DNA of 61,067 nt from an uncultured Clostridia bacterium (GCA_932222125.1 CAKNZJ010000241.1:1-61067); one strand, 5' to 3'. Shown: positions 44,030-53,852, numbered from the stretch's first letter. The notes: generated from the letters alone by a model not told the origin. Numbers and translations: made by a program.

Positions 44030-45421
44030 GGGACAATTTGATTCATGTCAGCCCATTCCAACTGTTGGATATTCTTTCTGTCAAGGGGCATCAGCAGATC
44101 AATGAGCATGGGTATATCTCTTTTTCCGGCCACATTGATCAGGATCAAGAGCAGAATTGCATTGCTATCGTTCAGCAGGAGAACCCCGTCATTCAAGACA
44201 GGTGAAAACGGAGAGCAGTTGTTGATTTTCGCCGGGGTGCTGACTGAAATGAGCATCAAGGCAGAGAACCAGCTGCGGCTGCTAAGCGCCACAGTTCGCT
44301 CTGACAGTTATTTGATGGATCTGAATCCCCATATCCGTTCCTTCCAGGATCCATCACTTACTTATGGCAAAGTGCTCAATGTCCTGAACGAGGGATATCA
44401 AGGCGCCTCTGTGACGATGAATGTGGGGAAAGAGGAAAAAATACCCGGTGTCATTCTGCAGTACAATGAGACGGATTGGGACTTTGCAAAGCGTATGGCC
44501 AGCCGCTTCAACACGGTGCTTGTTGCGAATAATCTGTCGGGCCGACCCTTCTATGATTTTGGTCTGTGCAATCATGCTCCTGGGGTACAGATTAAGAGTA
44601 AAACATATGCTATTTCAAAGAACGTTGGCACCTATTTGTATAACCAACGCAATGGTGTCAAGGGTCAGTCTGAAATGGATATGACCTATTACCTCTATAA
44701 ATCTAGGGAGGTACATGTATTAGGCGAATGTGTTAGCTTCAATCACCAGTCCCTTTACATCAGTGCAATTGACACAGAGCTTGAGGGGGCTGAGTTATAC
44801 CATACCTATACGCTGGCTCCCAAGGCGGGGCTGCAGGTTCCTAAGCAGTATAATCTAGAGATGATCGGGAACTCGCTTTCCGGAAAGATTACCGCAACGC
44901 AGAAGGCTGTCGTGCAGGTGTCAATTGACAAGGATGAAAATAAGGAGGCTGGGGGACGATGGCTGCCCTATGCCACTGTGTACTCGACACCGGACGGAAC
45001 TGGCTGGTATTGTATGCCTGAGGTGGGTGACTCTATCCGGCTATATGCGCCTAATGAGCATGACGAGCAGGTTTATATAGCCAGCGCAGTTCACTTGCCG
45101 CTTAGTTCTGGCCCTGAGCGGGGTAATCCGGACTTTAAGTCTATTATGAATAAGCAGCGTAAGGAGATACTCTTTACACCTGAGACACTGATTTTGACAA
45201 ACAATGCCGGGATGTCAATAGAACTGTCTGATCAAGAGGGGATAAAAATTATCAGCGATAAGGCCATCAAAATTCAATCGGATTCTTCGGTAGATATTAC
45301 CAGTACCAGTTCCACATTGAGCGTTACCGCGCCAAAACGGCTGACATTCACACAAGCTGGAACCCAAATGGATATGCAAGACAAATTGCTATTCAAGGGG
45401 GCGCAAGTACGATTGGACTGA
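44026..45421 (+). pseudogene. VgrG-like spike gene with an early frameshift
   Basis: Translation from ATG 44026 gives 59 residues of the VgrG N-terminus and then hits TGA at 44203. The rest of the protein continues in the next frame from about 44190 ('TGENGEQLLIFAGVLTEM') to 45421. Removing one C from the CCCC at 44184-44187 would join the two. The downstream part is a complete VgrG: gp27-like ('ILQYNETDWDFAKRMASRF'), OB domain ('WLPYATVYSTPDGTGWYCM', 'GDSIRLYAPNEHDEQVYI') and a beta needle ('GIKIISDKAIKIQSD'). If the shift is real, no full spike is made from this gene. A sequence error or a slippage switch is possible. Confidence 0.75.
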
Positions 45422-45427
45422 CAGGTA

Positions 45428-46033
45428 ATGACTATGAATCGGCAAGAAGAAGTTTTTGAAATTGCTCGCTAAGTGTTGTCAAAGCAAGCTCGGGAGGACG
45501 ATCAGAAACTATATGATAGCTATAATAAGCATAAAGATGCGGTATTATCTGACTTTTATCAAAACGTTCGGCGCCTGATTATACTCACCCAGGACAAACA
45601 GGAAAAATTAAGGAAAAGGCCGGTTCAATATGTTGCGGCATCCTATTTGCTTAGCAGTTCTATTACAGGTACGTTTGAATTTCAGCTATCCCTTTTAGAT
45701 GACCAATATTTTTTGGATTCAGTAGAAAGCTGTGTGTATTGGACGCCTAAATGGCTCTTTGCAACAGTAGAGTCCGATTGGGAGATACTCCTCAATTCGG
45801 TCAGATCAAAGGTGATTCGTCTACACCAATATGAATTAGACGCAATCTGGAGATCATATATTTTTGAATTTTACAATGGTTTAGCAGCCCTATTTTTTGC
45901 TGAACACTTGAAAAATGCAGCAATCGATGGGGAAATGGAAAGTTTATCTCTGGCAGATGAAGTGTTTTTTACATATGGCGGTTACATGGATCGCTTTATC
46001 AAACTAGATACTTGGAAAAGAGAGCAAAGATGA
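45428..46033 (+). pseudogene. Adaptor-like gene with an early nonsense codon
   Basis: The frame starts at ATG 45428 ('MNRQEEVFEIAR'), is cut by TAA at 45470-45472, and continues in the same frame to 46033 for 186 more residues. A GTG at 45473 could restart translation but has no ribosome site near it. The product is related to the N-terminal domain of the protein at 33195-34262 and has the same place after a VgrG, but it lacks the pentapeptide repeats. The alignment of its first 14 residues with that protein supports the upstream start and thus the nonsense reading. Confidence 0.6.
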
Positions 46034-46575
46034 TGAAGTACTTCCTTTTAAAGACTGATCCACAGTTCGATACTTCTCCGATAATCAATGGGTGGTTTCA
46101 GAAAATGGACAGCCGGAATATTTGTATGGGAAAATCTTATCATATCGAAAATCGCCAGCTATTTTTTATTGAAAGCAATCCAATTACAGTATTCCCGGAC
46201 GTTCTGTCCTTTCCCGCCTTTATGGTTACAGAGAGATTGAGAGATGTCATTCGGATGTATGAGCCGAGAATGCTGTTCAAAGAGATCATTTTGTTGGCTC
46301 AAAAATATTCCAAAGTATGTACATATCATTTGCCTATTATGGAATACGTAGACTGCTTAGCAGCTGGGAGCATACTTACAAAGGACCGTAGTACAATCAT
46401 AGAGGCAGAGATTGATGCGTCCAAAATGTGCGAGCACAGCATTGCCTATATTGCGTCTGTTGGTAATCTGTATACAATCGCGCGGCTGGATATAGTAGAA
46501 AGCTTTTTGCGGCGTGGGGCAACAGGTGTGGGGTTAACGGAGGTAAAAGGGATCCATGAAACAATCAAAGGGTAG
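46030..46575 (+). CDS. Imm11/Imm43-like protein, second member
   Basis: A protein of 181 residues whose ATG overlaps the stop of the gene before it (ATGA at 46030-46033; a second ATG at 46033 is also possible). It is related to the product at 34277-34819, with similar order of strands and the same closing motif ('DIVESFLRRGATGVGL'). It has no signal peptide. Together with the adaptor-like gene it repeats the pair seen between the first VgrG and the Rhs gene. The role is immunity or adaptor; the sequence does not decide. Its end overlaps the start of the lipoprotein gene at 46556. Confidence 0.45.
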   Translation: MMKYFLLKTDPQFDTSPIINGWFQKMDSRNICMGKSYHIENRQLFFIESNPITVFPDVLSFPAFMVTERLRDVIRMYEPRMLFKEIILLAQKYSKVCTYHLPIMEYVDCLAAGSILTKDRSTIIEAEIDASKMCEHSIAYIASVGNLYTIARLDIVESFLRRGATGVGLTEVKGIHETIKG

Positions 46576-47287
46576 AATATCCCGTATGATTGGGATATCG
46601 GTAGGGATTATGCTGCTATTTACTATACTACAGGGATGTGGTGGAAGCATGAATGAGGCAACCATTCAGAAGCGGGCCCAAAAGTACCTGGCCAGTCAAT
46701 ACAGCGCTGACTTTTCAATTTTAAAGATTCGCCGTGTACCAAATGGTACTGGGCCGATTCCTAGACTCCGTCCTTCGTATCACTGGGAGGTAACCGTGCA
46801 ATCCAGTGAATTTCCTGATGATACGTTTGCAGTATATTATCGCCAGGATGACTGGAAACGCTGGTATTGGTCGGACGACTACTATTCGGTACTATTTCAG
46901 GATGAAGTGGTCACAGCAGTGACGGACCGCGCCCAGAGTTTTTTTGGTGTGGACTGTATTGTGCAGCCAGTCTGGGGCATTTTACCTTGGCCCAAGGGTG
47001 TGGATAAAACCTGCTCCCTCACAGAGTGGCTGGAAGCAGGCGGCGAGATTTTCAGAATAGAGATATGTTTGAAAGACTACGTGCCAAGCGATGAGGATTA
47101 TAAGGCATTTGGGGCGGAACTCCTTGCAGAAACACCATATACAGATATACTTGGTTTTGTTGTGCTGGATGAAGAGGGTTTCAGACTTTTTTCCAACAGT
47201 AAAGAAGATATTGTGGACTTTTGGAACCAGCATTCGGAGTTTCATGTTGATCAGGGTGACTATGTTAATGGGGGATTTTATAGGTGA
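46556..47287 (+). CDS. Lipoprotein, candidate immunity to the lipase effector
   Basis: A protein of 243 residues with a lipoprotein signal peptide; the lipobox 'ILQGCGG' puts the lipid-bearing cysteine near residue 28. The mature domain begins 'IQKRAQKYLASQYSADFSI' and is of mixed alpha/beta type, unrelated by eye to the two lipoproteins at 27563 and 29870. It ends ten bases before a lipase-type effector gene. Phospholipase effectors in type VI systems are usually paired with lipoprotein immunity proteins on the outer face of the target membrane, so this is the likely function. Confidence 0.6.
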   Translation: MKQSKGRISRMIGISVGIMLLFTILQGCGGSMNEATIQKRAQKYLASQYSADFSILKIRRVPNGTGPIPRLRPSYHWEVTVQSSEFPDDTFAVYYRQDDWKRWYWSDDYYSVLFQDEVVTAVTDRAQSFFGVDCIVQPVWGILPWPKGVDKTCSLTEWLEAGGEIFRIEICLKDYVPSDEDYKAFGAELLAETPYTDILGFVVLDEEGFRLFSNSKEDIVDFWNQHSEFHVDQGDYVNGGFYR

Positions 47288-47297
47288 GGTGGAATAA

Positions 47298-48598
47298 ATG
47301 AGCGCATTATCAGATGAGCAGCTGACTTTACTGGATAACCTGATATACTACGTTAGCAATGCGCCAGAGGGTAAAATTAAGTTATATAAAGGAAGAAGCA
47401 TCGAATTAATTGTGGAAGAGTCAAAAACCGTCTTAGATAACTATGGTGGGAAAGGCTATCCGGCCATGATGAAACGGAAAGAATGGGAACAGATACTGAA
47501 TGCAATCGAAAAAGATAAAACCCTGGGTTCGTATACGATACAGAATTATGAGAAGGATTCCAACACAGAAAGCGATACATACAATTTTTGTGCGGCTACT
47601 TTTGTCAGCCCGGACAAATCAGATGTTAACGTGATCTTTCGGGGGACCAACGAGGATTTGTCAGAATGGACTGATAATGGGGCGGGGGCTATTCTTCAGA
47701 TACAATCTATCAGGAGAAGGCACTAAAGTATATCGACGCACTGCCTTTTGACGGCCTGGTGACGGTAAGCGGACATTCAAAAGGCGGCAATCTGTCCATG
47801 TATACCGCCATCCAGTCGGATCGGGTGGGGCGATGCGTGGCGATTGACGGGCAAGGATTTTCTGAGGAATTTATCCGCAAGTATACCGACCAAATTGGGG
47901 CGAACCGGGACAAAATCACGTTGATTTCAGCGGAGAAGGACTTTGTCAATCCTTTGCTTTACACCATAGCTGGAACATGCAAATTTATACAGACCAAGGA
48001 CCCTGGCATATTCAAGTTTGGGCATTATCATAAACCAAACATGGTGCTTGACAAAAACGGAAATTTTCTGCCTGAGGGAGAGCCGTCGAGGGTTACATCG
48101 TTGGTTCAGGATTTTAGCACATATGTAAACAGTTGTATTCCTGATGAGCAGCGTCAGGAAATGATCGATAAGTTGACAAGTGTCCTTGCTGAAGAGCTGT
48201 CGTTGGCGGATAAGGCAGTGAACGGCATTGGTGGGCTGATAGATGTTATATCATCTGTGCCTGATTATCTGAGCTGGAACTGGCAAAAGGGTCGTGCGGA
48301 CAGGAAACAGGAAACTTTTCAGGATGAACATGAATTTGAAAACGAAGAGGCCATCCGACAGTACTTATTGGAACACACTGGGGACAAGAATCCACACTAT
48401 TTGGTACGGGGGGCGCTGTTGCATTGCCGGTTCGGCTCCCATGCAAGGAAACTAAACCTGCTTCGAGATCATGGGGTCTATGTGCAGGAGTGCCCGCTCG
48501 TCCACGAATGCAATTGTGAAACACAGGCGGAAAAAATATTTCCTGGTTTGGAGTTTGCCGCTCCCCCTGTCCCCCCACCACTCCAATTTTACATTTAG
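47298..48598 (+). pseudogene. Lipase (DUF2974-like) fused to a PAAR-like end, frameshifted and truncated
   Basis: From ATG 47298 the first frame gives 142 residues ('VNVIFRGTNEDLSEWTDNG' is the oxyanion-side strand) and ends at 47726. The second frame carries 'YQEKALKYIDALPFDGLV' and the nucleophile elbow 'VSGHSKGGNLSMY', then 'ISAEKDFVNPL' and 'GHYHKPNM'. One more G in the GGGGG at 47684-47688 would join them cleanly through 'GGYSSDTIYQEKAL'. The family (Mbeg1/DUF2974, alpha/beta hydrolase) attacks lipids. The end (from about 48396) reads 'YLVRGALLHCRFGSHARKL', 'DHGVYVQECP', the start of a DUF4280 PAAR-like domain, and is cut off at 48598. The intact ancestor was a lipase that carried its own spike tip. 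Confidence 0.75.
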
Positions 48599-48602
48599 TT
48601 AA

Positions 48603-50448
48603 CGATTCGCCCAGAGATTCATCCGGGAACCCATTGATTTTTCTGACGTTGCAAATCAGCCAATCAACAAGCCAACCATCCAATATCAAGAGACAGATTG
48701 GGCTTTTATCAAACGGCTTGCCAGTATGCTTGGAGTACAGCTGCTTCCAACCTATATGTCTGATTTGCCACACTTTAGCTTTGGTGTCACGTCACAAGAT
48801 ACAGCTATTATGGAAGCCGATGAGTACACAACAGTATTCGATAATCGCTTCTATGCATTGGGAAGTTCTGAGGCCGGAATATATAAAGCTGATTTCATTT
48901 GCTACAATGTACCAAGTACGCAGTATTACGGATTAGGTGCATCTGTGAGCTTCCGGGACCAAGCCCTGATTATATGCGAACACTTTGGGGCCTTAGTGGA
49001 CGGAGAACTGTCGTATTCATATAAAGTTGGACATCCTGGTCTGCTTGGGCAACGAGAGATTATAAATCCTAAATTGATTGGGCTCAGTCTGGAGGGAAGT
49101 GTCACTGGAACAGATCGAGAGATTGTGAATTTGAAGTTGGATATTGATGTAGGACGTGATGCAGGGGTCTATCCGTTCTCATGGCAACCTGAAAGCGGGA
49201 ATCTCATGTATTGCATGCCGAAACTTGGTACACGGGCCGCTCTTTATTTGCCAAGCTATGATACTGGTGAAGCAGTTGCCATTGCCAGTCCGCGGACCAA
49301 TGGGGACAATTGTGGAAATATGATTGATCCTCAGATGCGTGCTTTCACAACGGAGCATGGGAAAAAGATGTGCTTATATCCGAAGACTATTCTGTTCTCT
49401 GGTGGAGCGGCAGATGAGACTTTACAAATCCAACTAAATCAATTAAATTATATGCTGATAGAAAGCACAAGGGCCATTCAGCTAGTGGCCAAATGGAATA
49501 TAGATATCTCTGCACCTATAGTCTCACTCAGTTCTCCACAGGCAATTCAGACCAGCCGATCGGTGATTCAGGCTGAGGCCAAAGTCGGACTGATCATTCC
49601 TAAGGGCACAGGTGGCGGAAATCCCCCCACAGGCGGTGGGGATACGGTTATGACGATGCAGTTTCAGTTTGATGCGCTTGGAGAACACGGCATCCTATGC
49701 GGAACAGAGTTTAAAACTTACCCTCCATTTGATGATGTGCCAAGCACATTTAACTTTATGGGATGGGTTGCTAATCTTGCGCTCGGAATTGCTGTTACTG
49801 CTTTGTTTGTAGCAGCTGCGGTTTTGACAGCGGGAACAAGTGTCATATTAACCGGTGCGCTTATAGGCGCCGCAGTGGGAGCTGGTGTCGCCACCACTGC
49901 AATTGCGGTGAGCGATTACCAATCGGGAAACGTGCGCAGTTTGGAAGATGCTGCTTTTGGCGTCGCGGGTGGCGCTTTATTTGGCGCTATGGCCGGGGCG
50001 GCGTTTACGGCAGCCCCTGTTGCAATTAAAGCAATTAGCTCAGCCCTTGCTTGGAATGTCTAGCGGTGGAGCAGTCTTAATTGATGGCCTAACAATATCC
50101 GGGCAGACAATAATTAATGCTGGTAGAACTGTATCTGGTGTCACCATAAGGGCGGCTTTGTCAGGACAGTTCATGGCAATGTCAAAAAACGGAACTGGCA
50201 GCTAGTCGAAAAAACCTGCCTCGGCTAATCAACTCAACCAGCAAATTAAAAGGGGGCAAGCTCCTCGTGGCGTAAAAAGGGTAGATAATCCTGATCCCCA
50301 ATTTTCTGAACCGCACGTACATTTTGAGGATGGAACTTCTATCACGCAAAGCGGAAAAGTCCATGATGCGAAGAATGGAGTGCCAAAGTTGACAAATGAG
50401 ATTCTTGATTGGTTACATAAGCATGGATGGTGTTTAAATTTAAAATAA
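48603..50448 (+). pseudogene. 5'-truncated VgrG with membrane segment and toxin tip
   Basis: The frame opens right after a stop at 48600 without a start site and enters VgrG in mid-domain ('IQYQETDWAFIKRLASMLG'). It continues with an OB region ('FSWQPESGNLMYCMPKLG'), a needle, a linker rich in Gly/Pro, and a glycine-rich hydrophobic stretch ('LTGALIGAAVGAGVATTAI'). The frame shifts by one base near 50055, an in-frame TAG lies at 50203, and the tip then reads 'IKRGQAPRGVKRVDNPDP', 'EPHVHFEDGTSIT' and 'DWLHKHGWCLNL' up to TAA 50446. The PHVHF/G pattern is common in short polymorphic toxin tips. The abrupt junction with the lipase gene suggests a deletion that joined two effectors. Confidence 0.72.
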
Positions 50449-50472
50449 ATAAATTAGAGGAGAAGGGTTATT

Positions 50473-50925
50473 GTGGAAAAACTTTTTGACTTATGTGAAG
50501 TGTTTGTCCTAGACCCAATGCATGATCAGCAAATTACACACGTCAACTTTTCAAGCGGAACGCTTTCATTGCACTTTGAAGATTTACGTTTCAATAAGCC
50601 ATGCTCACTAGAAGCCCAAAAATATTATGATGACCACAAGAATTATCGCAAATGTATACTTACTTTTTCTGGTCTACAAGAGGCAGATTTACTTGCAGAG
50701 GTGAGAAGAAAAAAATATACAAGCATAGAAGTTGTTGAGTATTATGATGAAGAATTCATCGAATTTTTGAAATCAAATCACTTTTGCGTTGAAGTTTCTG
50801 ACCTTTACTGTGGCTATAGGACAGTGATTATACAAGGTGCTATGGTTACTCAAGCAGGTTCTTATGATGTAGATTGTATGATAAAGATATCGGCAAATAC
50901 TGCTACATATCAGTGGTATACTTAG
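50473..50925 (+). CDS. Candidate immunity protein for the decayed toxin
   Basis: A protein of 150 residues from GTG 50473 behind AGGAGAAGG. It has no signal peptide and no family that I recognise; it is rich in acidic and aromatic residues ('YYDDHKNYRKCILTFSG', 'VVEYYDEEFIEFLKSNHF'). It is AT-rich like the toxin tip before it and lies 24 bases after it, the usual place of an immunity gene. It appears intact although the effector is broken. Confidence 0.5.
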   Translation: MEKLFDLCEVFVLDPMHDQQITHVNFSSGTLSLHFEDLRFNKPCSLEAQKYYDDHKNYRKCILTFSGLQEADLLAEVRRKKYTSIEVVEYYDEEFIEFLKSNHFCVEVSDLYCGYRTVIIQGAMVTQAGSYDVDCMIKISANTATYQWYT

Positions 50926-51645
50926 ATTGCAAAATAGAAAGAACGCCAAATGGGCTTAAAAATTGAGAATATCTTGCTACTGTCTATACTCAAATAGATG
51001 CAGAAACAACTAAGAGTTTAATTCTTCCGGGGCTATTCTCTGAACTTGGATGGGATGTCTATTCAGATCACATTAGATTTATTTATCCTAACATTTATAT
51101 GGGGGCACCGCTAATAATAGTATTTGCTTCAATGAATATTCTTGAGGCGGGGCTAATAGTGGGGGCTGTTAGTCGACACACTCGGACATCGGATATATTA
51201 TCCGATAAAATGTTAACAAATCGAACGGGGAAAATTGATAGCCATGTGTCGGAAGTTTCAGGTGAAGCTGGAGCAAGAGCAGATTGTGAGGCTGTGAAAG
51301 CTATAGATGTTAGAACGTATCCTAAAGGTACGGTTGTTGGTGATTTGCCCAGATGTAAGGACTATAGATACGAATCTCTCTGCCACGCTCAATAGTACAC
51401 CAACTGTAGAAATATATCATCCTAGCACAAAGACAAGCATTAAAATACGCTGTTGAAGGAGAAGGGGATAGAGAAAGAAGCGTGGTGTGCTTTTGATTCA
51501 AAACTCAGATTATGTGAAATATTTTGAAGGACAAGTGTTGGGCACACGGCCTATAAATGAAGTTAAAAATTACATTTTATTTGATTCTGTTGACACTATA
51601 ATTGAATTGCTAGCACTCAAAGAACCAGTGCTTATAAAAATTTGA
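50926..51645 (+). other. Remnants of toxin/immunity genes
   Basis: About 720 AT-rich bases without an intact gene. A frame at 51099-51395 codes 98 residues with no ribosome site and no known family. A frame at 51493-51645 gives 50 residues ('LIQNSDYVKYFEGQVLGTRP', 'NYILFDSVDTIIELL') that read like the end of an immunity protein. Many stops in all frames. The stretch is best seen as a graveyard of old effector modules at the end of the island. Confidence 0.5.
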
Positions 51646-51697
51646 GAAAAATAGATGAAAGGCTTTGAAAAAACTTCCAAATGATCCTTCTGAGCAT

Positions 51698-51731
51698 AAA
51701 AAGAGCGCGATTGGACAATCGCGCTCTTTTT
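51698..51731. terminator. Terminator closing the island
   Basis: A perfect 15-bp inverted repeat (51698-51712 with 51717-51731) with a four-base loop, A-rich on the left and T-rich on the right, so it can stop transcription in both directions. It marks the end of the plus-strand island and faces the minus-strand gene that follows. Confidence 0.9.
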
Positions 51732-51833
51732 ATGGCGTCAACTTGTGTCATACTGGCATGGTTTCTCAGCAATTGCCTAATTTTTATCTGATTAGGTATA
51801 GTTCTTTGTCGACCACGCCCTGTAGCCGGGGGG

Positions 51834-52325
51834 TCATTGGCCTTGCTCCGACGGCTTGGAAAAGCCAAGGACCACATAGGCGTACTTTTCCCCCTTATCA
51901 CGGAAGGAACCTCTGATATCGCCAGAGAGGGAAAAGCCGGTGTCGGTCCAATCTACATTGACGGTCACGTTTGAAAGAATCAATTGGGAGACAGGCCCAT
52001 TGTGACCACGAACGAAAAAAGCGGGGTTTTGCGTGTAGTATGGGATGCCAACTATGACTGACATGAAGGCGCAGATGGGATAAAAGCCCAGATCAGAGGT
52101 GGGAGCGAGTTGCTCGGGAACGCCAGTATAGGTGCCGTAGGCGATGCGGCAGTTTTGGCCGCCGGAGCCCAGTCCGGCAATTAGACTGGACAGGGTAGAT
52201 TGTGTCTCACCCTGGAATTGAGACAGAACTGTATCCAATTTTTGGGCGTTCTCGTTGAGCGGGTCAGGTAAAAAGTCGTCGTTGGGTTGGATCAGGTTGA
52301 GTTGATAATGATTGGTTTACTGCAT
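51834..52325 (-). pseudogene. Phage-like orphan gene with an ochre codon at position 3
   Basis: On the minus strand ATG 52325 stands eight bases after an AGGAGG, but the third codon is TAA (52317-52319). After it the frame runs to 51834 without a break: 'NHYQLNLIQPNDDFLPDPL', then a helix with 'NENAQKLDTVLSQF', a glycine-rich joint, and a beta-rich end with 'YAYVVLGFSKPSE'. A single CAA to TAA change explains the stop. No good start exists between codon 3 and the ATG at 52238, so about 29 residues would be lost. The layout (short helix, then beta domain) is like small phage tail or fibre proteins. I do not know the family. Confidence 0.5.
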
Positions 52326-52373
52326 AATTCATCCCTCCTATAGTGGGGGATGCGCCTGAGGGAAGGTTGGACA

Positions 52374-53852
52374 TTATAGGTGAACAAACAGAGATTTTTC
52401 CCGAGGGACAGGTTGGGAGAAGTATTCATCCAGGGTATCCCATTCAGAAAAATACCGGCGGGTGCCATTGGTCTCGATGTAGGTTTCATGTCCTTTGCCA
52501 AGTAGGGCGACAATATCCCCGGGCTGAGCCATATCCAGGGCGGCAAAGATAGCCCGGCGTCGGTTTGTCAGAATGAACCAGGGAATGGTGTGACCGATTT
52601 CAGAGGCAATTTGCGCGCAGATGCGCCCCACCGGCTCAGAGCGAGGATTGTCCTCGGTGATGATGGCAAAGTCGGCGCCTTGTGCGGCAGCTCGAGCCAT
52701 GTCCCGTCGGCGGATGTGAGGACGGTCGCCGCCGGCGCCAAAGACCACGATAATTCGGCGATGTTCATAGCCCGCCAAGGCGGACAGCAGAGCGCGGAAG
52801 CTTTCCCCGTTGTGTGCATAGTCGATGAGCACGGTAAAATCCGTGGGTGCGGGATAGATCTGAGTGCGGCCAGGTACGGCTAAGTGAGACAGCCCGGTGC
52901 GGATGGCGTGGTCAGGTACTTCCATGGCTTGGCATAGGGCCAGACAGGCCAGGGCGTCGTTGGCGTTGAAGGCGCCTGGCATGGGAATGAGGTAAGGGGC
53001 TGTGGCCCCAGCTACGGTGAAGCGGGTAGACAGGGGTCTGGCGCCGCCGTCAGGAGTGACGGAGCAGCCCTGCACATTCGCCCCTTCGCCAAAGCCAAAG
53101 GTAACAGCAGGACAGTCTTGGGGCAGTTGGGCGGCCATGGCAGGCCAGTTTGGGTCGTCGGCATTGCCAACAGCCAGACGGCATTGGCGGAACAGTGCCG
53201 CTTTGCAGGCCCGGTACTCGGAGAAGTCAGCGTGTTCCGCGCCGCCGATATGATCTGGAGAGAGGTTGAGGAACAACCCTACGTCAAAGGTGATCCCAGC
53301 CACCCGCTGGAGCTTCATAGCCTGGGAGGATACCTCCATCACCACATGGGAGCAGCCGGCTTGGGACATTTGACGCAGCAGCGCGTGGAGCGCGACGGGC
53401 TCCGGTGTGGTGTTGACCCCTTGTGCAATCTGCTTTTGTCCGATAAAAGCGCCCAGGGTACCGATCATACCACACTTGTGTCCCGCAGCGGTAAAGATGT
53501 CCCGGAGCATGTGGGCTGCGGTGGTCTTTCCCTTGGTACCGGTGATGGCTATGGTGGTCATGGACTTGGCCGGGTGCCCATAGAATTGTGCGGCCAGCAG
53601 GGCTAGGGATAGGCGGGGATTATCCACCGCAAGGGCGGGGGCCCCTTCAGGAATTGGGGGCTGGCAGAGTACGGCGGCAGCGCCCTGGCGAAGTGCTTGA
53701 GGGATATAGTGCCGGCCGTCGTCCCGGGCTCCGGTAAGGGCTACAAACAGTGTGCCTGGGATAACGGCCCGGGAGTCACAAGTGAGACTGGAGATATCTG
53801 TCTCCCAGGGACACTCCAGTCCGATGGCGGATAATAGTTGGGACAGTTTCAT
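52374..53852 (-). CDS. murE: UDP-MurNAc-tripeptide synthetase (meso-DAP ligase)
   Basis: A protein of 492 residues of the Mur ligase family. The ATP loop 'ITGTKGKTTAAHMLRDIF' lies near residue 105, and the N-terminal domain has 'CDSRAVIPGTLFVALTGA', which binds the UDP-sugar. The C-terminal domain has 'TEDNPRSEPVGRI'; the DNPR motif marks enzymes that add meso-diaminopimelate. It makes UDP-MurNAc-L-Ala-D-Glu-meso-DAP in the cytoplasm for the cell wall. It is encoded apart from the usual dcw cluster. GGGAG precedes the ATG. A terminator of the upstream gene stands in the 88-base gap before it, so it should have its own promoter. Confidence 0.95.
   Translation of the reverse strand: MKLSQLLSAIGLECPWETDISSLTCDSRAVIPGTLFVALTGARDDGRHYIPQALRQGAAAVLCQPPIPEGAPALAVDNPRLSLALLAAQFYGHPAKSMTTIAITGTKGKTTAAHMLRDIFTAAGHKCGMIGTLGAFIGQKQIAQGVNTTPEPVALHALLRQMSQAGCSHVVMEVSSQAMKLQRVAGITFDVGLFLNLSPDHIGGAEHADFSEYRACKAALFRQCRLAVGNADDPNWPAMAAQLPQDCPAVTFGFGEGANVQGCSVTPDGGARPLSTRFTVAGATAPYLIPMPGAFNANDALACLALCQAMEVPDHAIRTGLSHLAVPGRTQIYPAPTDFTVLIDYAHNGESFRALLSALAGYEHRRIIVVFGAGGDRPHIRRRDMARAAAQGADFAIITEDNPRSEPVGRICAQIASEIGHTIPWFILTNRRRAIFAALDMAQPGDIVALLGKGHETYIETNGTRRYFSEWDTLDEYFSQPVPREKSLFVHL

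Noticed and set aside
45470..52319. Reassigned stop codons as the reason for in-frame TAA/TAG/TGA
   Set aside because: All housekeeping genes in the window use normal stops, and all three stop codons are involved, so recoding is not needed.
10540..52330. The island as an integrated prophage or integrative element
   Set aside because: No integrase, terminase, capsid, portal or replication gene is present, and no tRNA gene or direct-repeat attachment site is seen at either end.
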